A DNA stretch of 49,566 bases. Source: Rubrivivax sp. Lineage in GTDB: Bacteria > Pseudomonadota > Gammaproteobacteria > Burkholderiales > Burkholderiaceae_C. The notes below the pieces were generated by a model. It did no database searches and had not been told where the DNA came from. It saw only the letters and a list, made by a program, of their open reading frames with translations. Positions within the stretch are counted from its first letter, which is position 1; each line of letters starts with the position of its first letter. Both the position numbers and the translations under genes were made by a program. Below, one piece after another: positions 28,153 to 35,515 of the stretch. The DNA is taken from contig JAJTDM010000033.1 of assembly GCA_021300575.1 (NCBI GenBank), forward strand, positions 1-49,566, read 5' to 3'.

Positions 28153-28683
28153 ATGGACATTCATCAGATCCAGGTCAAGTACGACCCCTTGGCCGATCGA
28201 TTGCTGCTGCAGATCCGCACCCGGGACGATTCGCTGTTCCCGATCTGGCTGACCCGGCGGATGGTGATGCGCCTGTGGCCGCACTTTCGGGGCATGGTGT
28301 CGGGGCTGGCCGTCACACGCTCGGCGCCCAGTGCGCTGGCCGTGCCCGAAGCACGCGACATGCTGGCGGACGCTGCCCGGCAGCGGGCGCTGAAGTCAGC
28401 CGACTTCAAGACCGAGTTCAATGCGTCCAGCGCGCGACAGCCACTGGGCCCGGAACCGGTGCTGCCCACGGCCATCGATCTGCGGCCGGCTCAAGGCCAG
28501 GCCGTGGTGCTGGTGATCCGTGACAGCGAAGGGCGCAGCCTGGAACTGGCCTTTGGTGAAGACCTGGCCCATGGCTTGTTGACGCTGGTGGAAAGCGCCC
28601 TGGCCAGCTCGGAATGGGGCTTGGTGGCGCAGCCTGCGGCGAGCGCCGAGCCTGCGGCGCCGCCGGCCCGGGTGCTGAACTGA
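28153..28683 (+). CDS. Conserved-looking hypothetical protein divergent from clpB
   Basis: A 176-residue soluble protein that I do not recognise. It begins [20 protein letters not shown], a beta-rich start, then [20 protein letters not shown] with a run of basic and aromatic residues. The middle is a charged helix ([20 protein letters not shown]), and a second strand-rich part follows ([20 protein letters not shown]). The tail is Ala/Pro-rich and probably disordered. There is no signal peptide, Cys motif or membrane span. Codon use matches its neighbours. It diverges from clpB with 101 bp between starts and ends 10 bp before the convergent CoA ligase stop. Its shape suggests a small binding protein. 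Confidence 0.7.
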   Translation: MDIHQIQVKYDPLADRLLLQIRTRDDSLFPIWLTRRMVMRLWPHFRGMVSGLAVTRSAPSALAVPEARDMLADAARQRALKSADFKTEFNASSARQPLGPEPVLPTAIDLRPAQGQAVVLVIRDSEGRSLELAFGEDLAHGLLTLVESALASSEWGLVAQPAASAEPAAPPARVLN

Positions 28684-28693
28684 GGTCTTGGCG

Positions 28694-30196
28694 TCAGACG
28701 CCGGCCAACTGCTGCGCGAGGATCGGCTTCTGCACCTTGCCCAGGGCGGTTCTTGGCAGGTCCTGACGCATGAAGATCTGCCGTGGATGTTTGTAGCGGG
28801 CCAGGCGCACGGCGAACAGCTCGCGCAAGGCCTGCAGATCCACGTCGTGCCCCGGTTGCGCCACCAACGCCAGGACAGGCACTTCTCCCCACTGTTCGTC
28901 AGGCAGGCCCACGACCGCGCACGCCGCCACTCCGGGGAAGGACTCCACCAGCGCCTCGATCTCCGCCGGGAAGACTTTCTCCCCGCCCGAATTGATCATG
29001 TCCTTGGAGCGGCCCACCACCTCGTAGGCGCCGTCGGCGCGCTGACGCGCCAGATCTCCGGTACAAAACCAGCCCTCCAGAAAACCACTGCCGGGCGCTT
29101 CCCCCAGGTAGCCCCGCATGACGTTGGGGCCCTGCAACTGGATCTCACCCACTTCGCCAGGGTGCACCAGCGTTCCATCGGGATGCGCCAGGCGCACCGT
29201 GACACCGGGCGCCGGCCAGCCGGCCAGCCCTGCGCATTGCCTGGCCTGGGCGGGGCTGGTGGCGATGCTGAAGGGCCCCGTTTCAGTGGCGCCGTAGACC
29301 TGGGCCACCGCCACGCCGCGGTCCTGGAAACCCTGGATCAGGGCCGAGGGCACCACGGACGAGCCGCTGTTGATGAAACGCAGGGATGACAGGTCCGTCT
29401 GAGCCCAGGCCGGGTGCTCCAGCAGCGCCCGCATGGTGGCGGGCACCAGCAGAGAGGTGTCAGGACGCCAGGCGGCCACGTCCTGCAGCCAGAGGGCGGG
29501 ATCAAAACGGGCATGCAGCCTGACCGTGCCGCCGGCCAGCAGCGCGGGCAGCACCTGGATGCACAGCCCGCCCACATGGAACATCGGCAGCAGCCCCAGT
29601 GCGCGGGTCTGGGACGAGAAGCCTTGCACGGTGGCTGCGGCACCCGCATTGGCCAGCACTTGCGCCTGGGTGTGCACTGCCCCCTTGGGCAGCCCTTTGG
29701 TGCCTGAGGTGTAGACCAGCAGCACGTCTCCAGACTGCGCGGCCAGGACGCGGTGGCCCAGGCCGGAACCGTTCGATCCTGGCACCGGCGGATCGCCGGG
29801 GGGCGCCAATGTCAGGGACAGGCGTTGCACGCGGTCCGCGGCGTCCGGCGTTCCCGTCAGCAGGCGAGCGCCCGCGTGGTGCAGCAACTGCCGCAGTTCT
29901 TCATCGGTCAGGCGCCAGTTCAGCGGCAGGAACACCGCGCCCAGGCGCGCGCAAGCGAACAGGGCGGCCAGCATCTGGGGCGTGTTCAAGCCCAGCCAGG
30001 CCACCACCTCGCGCGGCCCAACGCCAGAGCCCGACAACGCGCTGGCCTGCTCGATGATCGCCTGCTCGAAGTCTTGCCGGCTCCATTCCAGACCGGGGGC
30101 CGACACGCAGGGCGCGCTCGGCGCCGCGTGCAGCAGCTGCTGCCAGACGTCGTCGAGCGCGTGCTCGGCGTCCACCGGACCCCGATCCTGACTCAC
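28694..30196 (-). CDS. AMP-forming acyl-CoA synthetase/ligase (ANL superfamily)
   Basis: A 500-residue adenylate-forming enzyme that activates a carboxylic acid as acyl-AMP and then acyl-CoA. Motifs in order: P-loop-like LLVYTSGTKGLPKGAVHTQ, GLLPMFHVGGL, the aromatic motif VYGATETGPF, WFCTGDLARQRADGAYEVVG with the hinge region, GGEKVFPAEIEALV, and the C-terminal catalytic Lys in RTALGKVQKPIL. The start is GTG at 30194-30196. It overlaps the TGA of the upstream dehydrogenase (GTGA) and has a strong SD, AGGAGGGCGG. It is the last gene of the presumed catabolic set with a flavoprotein, a hydrolase and a NicX-like protein. The substrate is unknown; a short or medium acid released by the pathway is plausible. 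Confidence 0.9.
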   Translation of the reverse strand: MSQDRGPVDAEHALDDVWQQLLHAAPSAPCVSAPGLEWSRQDFEQAIIEQASALSGSGVGPREVVAWLGLNTPQMLAALFACARLGAVFLPLNWRLTDEELRQLLHHAGARLLTGTPDAADRVQRLSLTLAPPGDPPVPGSNGSGLGHRVLAAQSGDVLLVYTSGTKGLPKGAVHTQAQVLANAGAAATVQGFSSQTRALGLLPMFHVGGLCIQVLPALLAGGTVRLHARFDPALWLQDVAAWRPDTSLLVPATMRALLEHPAWAQTDLSSLRFINSGSSVVPSALIQGFQDRGVAVAQVYGATETGPFSIATSPAQARQCAGLAGWPAPGVTVRLAHPDGTLVHPGEVGEIQLQGPNVMRGYLGEAPGSGFLEGWFCTGDLARQRADGAYEVVGRSKDMINSGGEKVFPAEIEALVESFPGVAACAVVGLPDEQWGEVPVLALVAQPGHDVDLQALRELFAVRLARYKHPRQIFMRQDLPRTALGKVQKPILAQQLAGV

Positions 30197-31440
30197 CCGC
30201 CCTCCTCGTCCCGCTCGCCCGGTTCGTACAGGCATTCCCTGCCCAGCCGGTCCACGCACAGCTCAGCGGTCCACGGCAACATCAGCGAGCCGCAGCGCGA
30301 ATCGCGGTAAATGCGCTCCAGCGGCAGCGACTTCAGCATGGACTGGCCGCCGCAGGTGCGGATGGCCAGGCGGGCGATGTCGTTGGCGCTTTCCATGATG
30401 GTGTGGTGCGCGGCGTACAAGCGCATGCGGGTGTCGCGGTCGGGGTCGATGCGGGCATCACGGGCGTTCTGCAGGAACAAGGCACGCGTCTGCTCAAGCT
30501 GGATGCGCATCTGCGCCACCGCCACCTGCTTGGTGGGGTACATGCGGCGCTTGACGGGCGGCATGCCGGGCACTTCGCCTCGCAGGTATTGCACGGTGAA
30601 GTCGTAGGCGGCCTGCGCCAGACCCATGTAAGTGGGCGACAGCGTGGCAAACATGTGCGGGTAGCGCATGGCGGCCTGGAAATACAGCCCCTCCGGCATC
30701 ATGCGCGCCTCGTCCGGCACGAAGACCTCGGTGAACTCCAGGTTGCGTGACACCGTGCCGCGCATGCCCAGCGGATCCCACTCGCCGAACACCCGCACGC
30801 CCTGCGCATCCGCGGGCACGGCCAGATACATGGAGTCGCGCTGGGTGGCGCCGGGTTGGTCCAGGGTGCACAGGACGCCGTAGTAGTCAGCCGCGCCCGA
30901 CAAGGAGGCGAAGATCTTGCGGCCATTGACCACGTAGCCGCCGTCCACCTTGCGCGCCAGCGTGCCGAACGGCACCTTGCCAGCCGCCGCGGCGCCCCCT
31001 TCGGAAAAGGGCTGGGCATAGACCTTGCCCTGGTTCACCACCCGGTCGAAGTGAATTGCACGGATGCGTTCGTGGTCGGCACGCTGCTCCGGTGTCATGT
31101 CCAGGTCGTCGGCGATGAAGCCGGCCCACATGGTGGAACACACGTGCATGTTCCAGGTCAGCGCCGTGGCACCGCAATGGCGTCCGATCTCTGCGGCCAC
31201 CATCACGTAGGTGCTGAAGTCTGCTCCCAACCCACCCGCCGCCTTGGGCACGCAGATGCCCAGCAAGCCCGCCGCCCGCAGGTCGGCATAGTTCTCGAAA
31301 GGGAACACCGCGTCCCGGTCGATGGCCGCCGCGCGCGGGGCGAAGCGCTCGCGGCCCAGCGTGGCCGCCAGGTCGATGAGTTCGCGTTGCTGGGGCGTCA
31401 AGTGGTCCGGGGAACCGGCGATGTGGGCAGTTGCGGCCAT
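30193..31440 (-). CDS. Acyl-CoA dehydrogenase-like flavoprotein lacking the usual catalytic EGT motif
   Basis: A 415-residue protein of the ACAD/DszC fold. N-terminal helices, then a flavin-binding beta domain (QPFSEGGAAAAGKVPFG, then the GGYVVNGRKIFASLSGAADY strand), then C-terminal helices (RTCGGQSMLKSLPLERIYRD). Where most acyl-CoA dehydrogenases carry a Glu-Gly-Thr segment after yRDaR, this protein has RCGSLMLPWTAELCVDRLG, with no matching Glu. The base may lie elsewhere, or the enzyme may be a group-D-type flavin monooxygenase or acyl-ACP/CoA-like oxidase. That is inference. The SD GAGGAG precedes ATG by 8 nt. It is coupled to the downstream CoA ligase and preceded by 13-bp direct repeats. 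Confidence 0.82.
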   Translation of the reverse strand: MAATAHIAGSPDHLTPQQRELIDLAATLGRERFAPRAAAIDRDAVFPFENYADLRAAGLLGICVPKAAGGLGADFSTYVMVAAEIGRHCGATALTWNMHVCSTMWAGFIADDLDMTPEQRADHERIRAIHFDRVVNQGKVYAQPFSEGGAAAAGKVPFGTLARKVDGGYVVNGRKIFASLSGAADYYGVLCTLDQPGATQRDSMYLAVPADAQGVRVFGEWDPLGMRGTVSRNLEFTEVFVPDEARMMPEGLYFQAAMRYPHMFATLSPTYMGLAQAAYDFTVQYLRGEVPGMPPVKRRMYPTKQVAVAQMRIQLEQTRALFLQNARDARIDPDRDTRMRLYAAHHTIMESANDIARLAIRTCGGQSMLKSLPLERIYRDSRCGSLMLPWTAELCVDRLGRECLYEPGERDEEGG

Positions 31441-31472
31441 GGGTGAATCTCCTCGTTGCTTGTTCTTCAGAC

Positions 31473-31511
31473 GTCACCGGGGTGCGTCACCGGGGTGCGT
31501 CAGCGGCGTCC
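31473..31511. repeat. 13-bp direct repeats upstream of the flavoprotein gene
   Basis: GTCACCGGGGTGC occurs twice head to tail (31473-31485, 31486-31498), followed by a degenerate third copy GTCAGCGGCGTCC (31499-31511). Each unit contains a CACC-N2-GGTG dyad. They lie 33-71 bp upstream of the flavoprotein ATG, a position suited to an operator. The rest of this 103-bp gap shows no gene. Confidence 0.6.
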
Positions 31512-31543
31512 GTTTTCATCTGCAAGGCTCCCGGGCACGAACG

Positions 31544-32353
31544 CTAGAGTCTGGCGACGTGCCGGCCCAGGAACTGCACCACGGCGTCATTGAAAGCCTG
31601 CGGCTGCTCCACATTGGCAATGTGGCCGGCATCCGGCAGGCAAACGAATTCGGCACCCGGGATATGTACGGCCATGCGCTGCATCACCTCCGGCGGGGCG
31701 GTGCGGTCGTGCGCGGCGGCCAGGCACAGGGTGGGCATGTGCAGCGCTGGCAGTGCTGCGCGACGGTCGAAATGCACCAGGGCCCCCAGCGCCGCCCGGT
31801 AGGTGGCCGGTGCCACGGCAGACATGATGCGCCGGGCTGCGTCCTGCGCCGCCTCGGGCACACCGGGTGCCACCATGGCCGGCACCAGTCGTTCGGCCAC
31901 CGCTGCCATGCCCTGTCCGGCATCCAAGGGCGCGAGCCGGTCACGCAGGAAGGCCTGCTGCCAGTCGCCCCCCGGGCGGCCGAAGGCGGGCGAGGTGCAG
32001 GCCAGCACCAGGGCTCGGACGCGTTCGGGCCAGGTCGCGGCGAACTCTTGCGCCACCATGCCCCCCATGCTGTGCCCCAGCAACACCGCCTGCTCGAAGC
32101 CCAGGGTCTGCAGCGTATCGGCCACCGCCTGCGCCATGGAGGCGATGCTCAAGCCCGCGGGCAAAGGGGACTCGCCATACCCGGGCAGGTCCAGCGCCAG
32201 CGCGGTGAAGCCCGCCTGGGCCAAAGCGCGGGCTGTGCCGGACACCTCATCTGACCAGATGTGGCGTGAACCCCCCACCCCGTGCAACAGGGCCACGGCC
32301 ACCGGGCCATCGCCTTGGCGCTCATGGGCCAGGACGCGATGGGCTGCAGGCAT
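31544..32353 (-). CDS. Alpha/beta hydrolase next to the NicX-like gene
   Basis: A 269-residue cytosolic hydrolase. The oxyanion region is LLHGVGGSRHIW. The nucleophile elbow is GHSMGG with Ser95. The acid and base are probably Asp216 (AAAHDRTAPP) and His244 (DAGHIANVEQP), so the catalytic triad is complete. The ATG at 32351-32353 overlaps the stop of the NicX-like gene (TGATG). In nicotinate degradation, the product of NicX, N-formylmaleamate, is processed by NicD, itself an alpha/beta hydrolase. The tight pairing suggests an analogous deformylase or amidase step, though sequence alone cannot separate this from a generic esterase or lactonase. A 103-bp gap separates it from the downstream flavoprotein. 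Confidence 0.87.
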   Translation of the reverse strand: MPAAHRVLAHERQGDGPVAVALLHGVGGSRHIWSDEVSGTARALAQAGFTALALDLPGYGESPLPAGLSIASMAQAVADTLQTLGFEQAVLLGHSMGGMVAQEFAATWPERVRALVLACTSPAFGRPGGDWQQAFLRDRLAPLDAGQGMAAVAERLVPAMVAPGVPEAAQDAARRIMSAVAPATYRAALGALVHFDRRAALPALHMPTLCLAAAHDRTAPPEVMQRMAVHIPGAEFVCLPDAGHIANVEQPQAFNDAVVQFLGRHVARL

Positions 32354-33384
32354 CACAGCAAGCGACCCTGATCGACCACGGGCTCGCCGTCCAGCGCCAC
32401 GGTGCAGCCGCGCAGCGGCAGGTCGAAATGACCTGCGGTGTGGCGCCCCGCCACCTCGTTGGCGCCCGTGGAGTACAAGAAGTTGCCTGCGAAGGCGCGC
32501 AGCTCGGTGCCGTTGAAGTCGGCCTTGTCGTAGAAGGTCATCGCGTCCCAGCGGGCGCGGCGGTTCAGGCCCCAGCCCACATGGGACACGGCGTAGGCCT
32601 GCGGATCGTTCCAGGCTTCGAAGTAACCGCGCATCAGGTCGCCATCCACGTGCCGCCCCTCCACCTGCACAACGCGGTCGTCTTCGATGTGCAGGGTGAC
32701 CGGGTCTTGCAGGTAACGCTTGAAGGTGAGATTGACGTCACCCCGGTCCAGCACCAGGCGTCCGCGTACCTGGTGCGCCGCAGGAAAGGCCAGGACCAGT
32801 CCCGCCGGCCAGTGCGACAAGGTGCCGGGCTTGGCGCTGAAGCCCCAGACCCCGCCCACGCGGGCACCGGTCAGGCCGATCAGCAGCTCGGTGCCCGCAG
32901 CAGAGGTCACCTTCACCTCGCGTGCCGACTTCAAGCGCCGCATGGCCTCACGCACCGGCGCCTCGTCTTCCGCACGTGGTTCACAGCGCAGAAGAATCTC
33001 CGGGTGCTCGTGGCTGATGGCCAGCACCCGCGCACCGCCTTTGAGGATGGCCGGCAACTCGGCGGCATGTTGCAGGCCCTCCACCGTGCAATCGGCGATG
33101 AAGACGCTGCCGGCCAGGGCCGACACCACGGGCGACAGGCCGCCAATCGCCTCGGAGGCGCCCGTGGAGCGCACCGGCACATGGGCAGACAAGGGCCGCG
33201 CCGGCATCACCAGGTGAAATGGCCGGGCCCCAATACGGGCCAGGGCCAGTTCGCTGAGCAAGGGCAGCTCCGGGCGCGTCTGGGTTTCGGCCAGCACCGC
33301 GCAGGCATCGCCGGCCTGCACGCCGCACAGCCGGAATACGCGCTCGAAGCTGTCCACCCAGGTCGATTCGATTCGTCGCGTCAT
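32353..33384 (-). CDS. NicX-family (2,5-dihydroxypyridine 5,6-dioxygenase-like) protein
   Basis: A 343-residue protein of the NicX/M29-aminopeptidase-like family. The C-terminal part strongly recalls NicX: VSHVGWGLNRRARWDAM, LRAFAGNFLYSTGANE, and HFDLPLRGC with His319 and Asp321. SHWPAGLVLAFPA around His191 also aligns. NicX opens 2,5-dihydroxypyridine to N-formylmaleamate using Fe(II). As I recall, its Fe ligands include a Glu about 12 residues before that His. Here the equivalent position is Val179, so the metal site or chemistry may differ. The gene begins 32 bp after moaE and is coupled to the hydrolase. No pyridine monooxygenase, maleamate amidase or maleate isomerase gene is visible nearby, so a full nicotinate pathway is not shown. 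Confidence 0.8.
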   Translation of the reverse strand: MTRRIESTWVDSFERVFRLCGVQAGDACAVLAETQTRPELPLLSELALARIGARPFHLVMPARPLSAHVPVRSTGASEAIGGLSPVVSALAGSVFIADCTVEGLQHAAELPAILKGGARVLAISHEHPEILLRCEPRAEDEAPVREAMRRLKSAREVKVTSAAGTELLIGLTGARVGGVWGFSAKPGTLSHWPAGLVLAFPAAHQVRGRLVLDRGDVNLTFKRYLQDPVTLHIEDDRVVQVEGRHVDGDLMRGYFEAWNDPQAYAVSHVGWGLNRRARWDAMTFYDKADFNGTELRAFAGNFLYSTGANEVAGRHTAGHFDLPLRGCTVALDGEPVVDQGRLL

Positions 33385-33416
33385 GCGCAGGGCTCCAGAT
33401 TCGCAGGGCTGCAGAC

Positions 33417-33896
33417 TCAGGCGGCCGCATTGGCGGCGGTGATTCCCCAGCGCTGCAGCGCCTGGTCGTCGCTGATGCGGGCATCCACCCAGTGCGCGCC
33501 CTCGGGGGTGGCTTCCTTCTTCCAGAACGGCGCTTGGGTCTTCAAGTAATCCATCAGGAACTCGCAGGCTTGGAAAGCCTCGCCCCGGTGGGCCGAGGTG
33601 ACGGCCACCAGGACGATCTGGTCCAGGGGTTGCAGCACGCCCACGCGGTGGACGACCCGCGCGCCACGGATGTCAAAGCGCTGGAAGGCCTGGTCGATCA
33701 TGGCCTCGATGGCCGCCTCCGTCATGCCGGGATAGTGCTCGAGTTCCAGGCTGGAGATGCCCTGCAAGGCGCCTTGGCGATCGCGCACGGTGCCCAGGAA
33801 GGTGACCACCGCGCCCACGCCGCCGTCACCTTCGCGCAGGCGGCCCACTTCGGCGGCCATGTCGAAGTCCTGCTCGCAGATCAGCACCCGCGCCAT
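33417..33896 (-). CDS. moaE: Molybdopterin synthase catalytic subunit
   Basis: With MoaD it forms molybdopterin synthase, which adds two sulfurs to cyclic pyranopterin monophosphate in Mo-cofactor synthesis. It has 159 residues. Characteristic segments are GAVVTFLGTVRD, SLELEHYPGMTE, VGVLQPLDQIVLVAVTSAHR and the active-site lysines Lys119 and Lys126/127 in YLKTQAPFWKKE. It starts 4 bp after the moaD stop with SD GGAGGG inside the moaD end. It is part of the moeA-moaD-moaE run, with moaA in the same window at 47.1 kb. Confidence 0.96.
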   Translation of the reverse strand: MARVLICEQDFDMAAEVGRLREGDGGVGAVVTFLGTVRDRQGALQGISSLELEHYPGMTEAAIEAMIDQAFQRFDIRGARVVHRVGVLQPLDQIVLVAVTSAHRGEAFQACEFLMDYLKTQAPFWKKEATPEGAHWVDARISDDQALQRWGITAANAAA

Positions 33897-33900
33897 CGGT

Positions 33901-34152
33901 TCACCCTCCTGTCACGGGTGGGAAGAACGCCACTTCCGCGCCCTCGGCCAAGACTTCATCCTCGGTGCACATGCGCTGGTTGATGGCGCAGCGCACCGCG
34001 CGGTCACGCGACAGCACCCGGGCATGGGGCTCGCTCAACAGGAGCAGTTGGTCACGCAACACAGACACGGTGGCGCCTGCCGCCACCTCGGCCTGCTCTG
34101 CGGGGCCCAGGGCCTCACGCAGCGAGGCGAAATATCGAATGCTGACTTTCAT
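33901..34152 (-). CDS. moaD: Molybdopterin synthase sulfur-carrier subunit
   Basis: A ubiquitin-like sulfur carrier. Its C-terminal Gly-Gly is adenylated by MoeB and thiocarboxylated before donation to MoaE. It has 83 residues from the ATG at 34150-34152 (MKVSIRYFASLREALG, the family start) and ends FFPPVTGG. A longer reading from 34170 adds six residues and is less likely. It sits between moeA (82 bp upstream) and moaE (4 bp downstream). Confidence 0.95.
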   Translation of the reverse strand: MKVSIRYFASLREALGPAEQAEVAAGATVSVLRDQLLLLSEPHARVLSRDRAVRCAINQRMCTEDEVLAEGAEVAFFPPVTGG

Positions 34153-34234
34153 GGACCGATGATGCCGCAAGGCCGCGCACCCTTGGCGGGCTTGACACCC
34201 GTGGCGCCACTGGCACCCCCAGCAACGTTACCGC

Positions 34235-35485
34235 TCATCCCAGCAAGCCGTTCAGGGGCAGGAAGCGCACCATGTCGCCCCGCGCAATGGGCTGCAGGGG
34301 CGGCACATCCACCAGACCGTCCGCCCACACCGTGGAGGTCAGCACGCCCGAACTCTGGTTGGGGAACAGGTCCAACCCGCCCTGGCCGTTCAGCCGCACG
34401 CGCAGGAACTCGCGCCGACGGTCCGGGCGCGGCCAATCGAAATCGGCCCGCAGGGCGTAGGCCGTGGGCTCGCGGGCCGGCTGGCCTTGCAGGGCCCGCA
34501 ACAACGGGGCCACCGTCAGAAGGTAGGTCACGAAGCTGGACACCGGATTGCCCGGCATGCCGACGAACAGGGCCTCGCTGCCATCTCCTCGGCGCACAGC
34601 GCCAAAAGCCAACGGCTTGCCGGGCTTCATCGCCACCTGCCAGAGGTCCAGCCGTCCCTCCAGCCGCATGGCCGGTTTCAGGTGGTCCTCTTCCCCCACC
34701 GACACCCCGCCCGATGTGAGGATCAAGTCCACGCCTTCAGCCGCCGCGCGCAGCGCCTGCCGGGTGGCCTCCAACCGGTCCGGCACGATGCCCAGGTCCT
34801 TCACCTCGCATCCACTGGCCTGCAGCAGTCCGGTCAGGGTGAAGCGGTTGGAGTTGTAGATGCCCCCGGGCTTCAGCGGCTCACCCGGCATCGCCAGTTC
34901 GTCGCCCGTGGAGAACAGCGCCACCCGTGGCCGACGCAACACCTGCACGGTGGCACGGCCGACCGACGCTGCCAGCCCCATGGCCTGCGCCGTGAGCACG
35001 GTGCCACGGGCCAGCACGGTGGCACCGGCAGCGATGTCTTCGCCTCGCCTGCGAATCCATTGCCCGGCCGCCGGGACGACGTCAACGCGCACCGACTGGG
35101 GGTCTACAGAAGTGCATTGCTCCTGCATCACCACCGCGTCAGCGCCCGGCGGAATCTGCGCACCGGTGAAGATGCGGGCTGCCGTGCCCGCCGTCAGCGG
35201 ATCACCCACCACGCCCGCCGGAATCCGCTGGGACACGGGCAGGACCGCCCCTGCAGCCGGCACGTCCGCCAGGCGCACGGCATAACCGTCCATCGAACTG
35301 TTGTCGGCGGGCGGCACGTCCAGGCCTGAGCGCACGTCTTCGGCCAGCACCCGGCCCCAGGCCTGCAGCGTGGGCACGTCTTCGGTCTGCCGGATCACAC
35401 ATTGGGCGCCCACGGCCAGCAGCCGCTGCAACGCCTCATCCAGGCTGAGCAGCCCCGGCGGCGATGAGGAAGTGGGATCGGCCAT
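34235..35485 (-). CDS. moeA: Molybdopterin molybdenumtransferase
   Basis: Inserts molybdenum into adenylated molybdopterin, the last common step of Mo-cofactor synthesis. It has 416 residues. The N-terminal region has VRSGLDVPPADNSSMDGYAV with catalytic acidic residues. The MPT-binding domain has ALFSTGDELAMPGEPLKPGG, and TSGGVSVGEEDHLKPAM carries the GGVSxG signature. GMPGNPVSSFVTYLLTV is followed by a small C-terminal beta domain. It starts 30 bp after thrC, so the threonine and Mo-cofactor genes are probably one transcript. Confidence 0.95.
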   Translation of the reverse strand: MADPTSSSPPGLLSLDEALQRLLAVGAQCVIRQTEDVPTLQAWGRVLAEDVRSGLDVPPADNSSMDGYAVRLADVPAAGAVLPVSQRIPAGVVGDPLTAGTAARIFTGAQIPPGADAVVMQEQCTSVDPQSVRVDVVPAAGQWIRRRGEDIAAGATVLARGTVLTAQAMGLAASVGRATVQVLRRPRVALFSTGDELAMPGEPLKPGGIYNSNRFTLTGLLQASGCEVKDLGIVPDRLEATRQALRAAAEGVDLILTSGGVSVGEEDHLKPAMRLEGRLDLWQVAMKPGKPLAFGAVRRGDGSEALFVGMPGNPVSSFVTYLLTVAPLLRALQGQPAREPTAYALRADFDWPRPDRRREFLRVRLNGQGGLDLFPNQSSGVLTSTVWADGLVDVPPLQPIARGDMVRFLPLNGLLG

Positions 35486-35515
35486 GAACCTCGGAATCCT
35501 CTTCAGGCGGTGCCT

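Noticed and set aside
32353..33384. M29 aminopeptidase
   Set aside because: The fold is related, but the C-terminal signature matches NicX-type dioxygenases better and no co-catalytic metal motif of M29 peptidases is evident.
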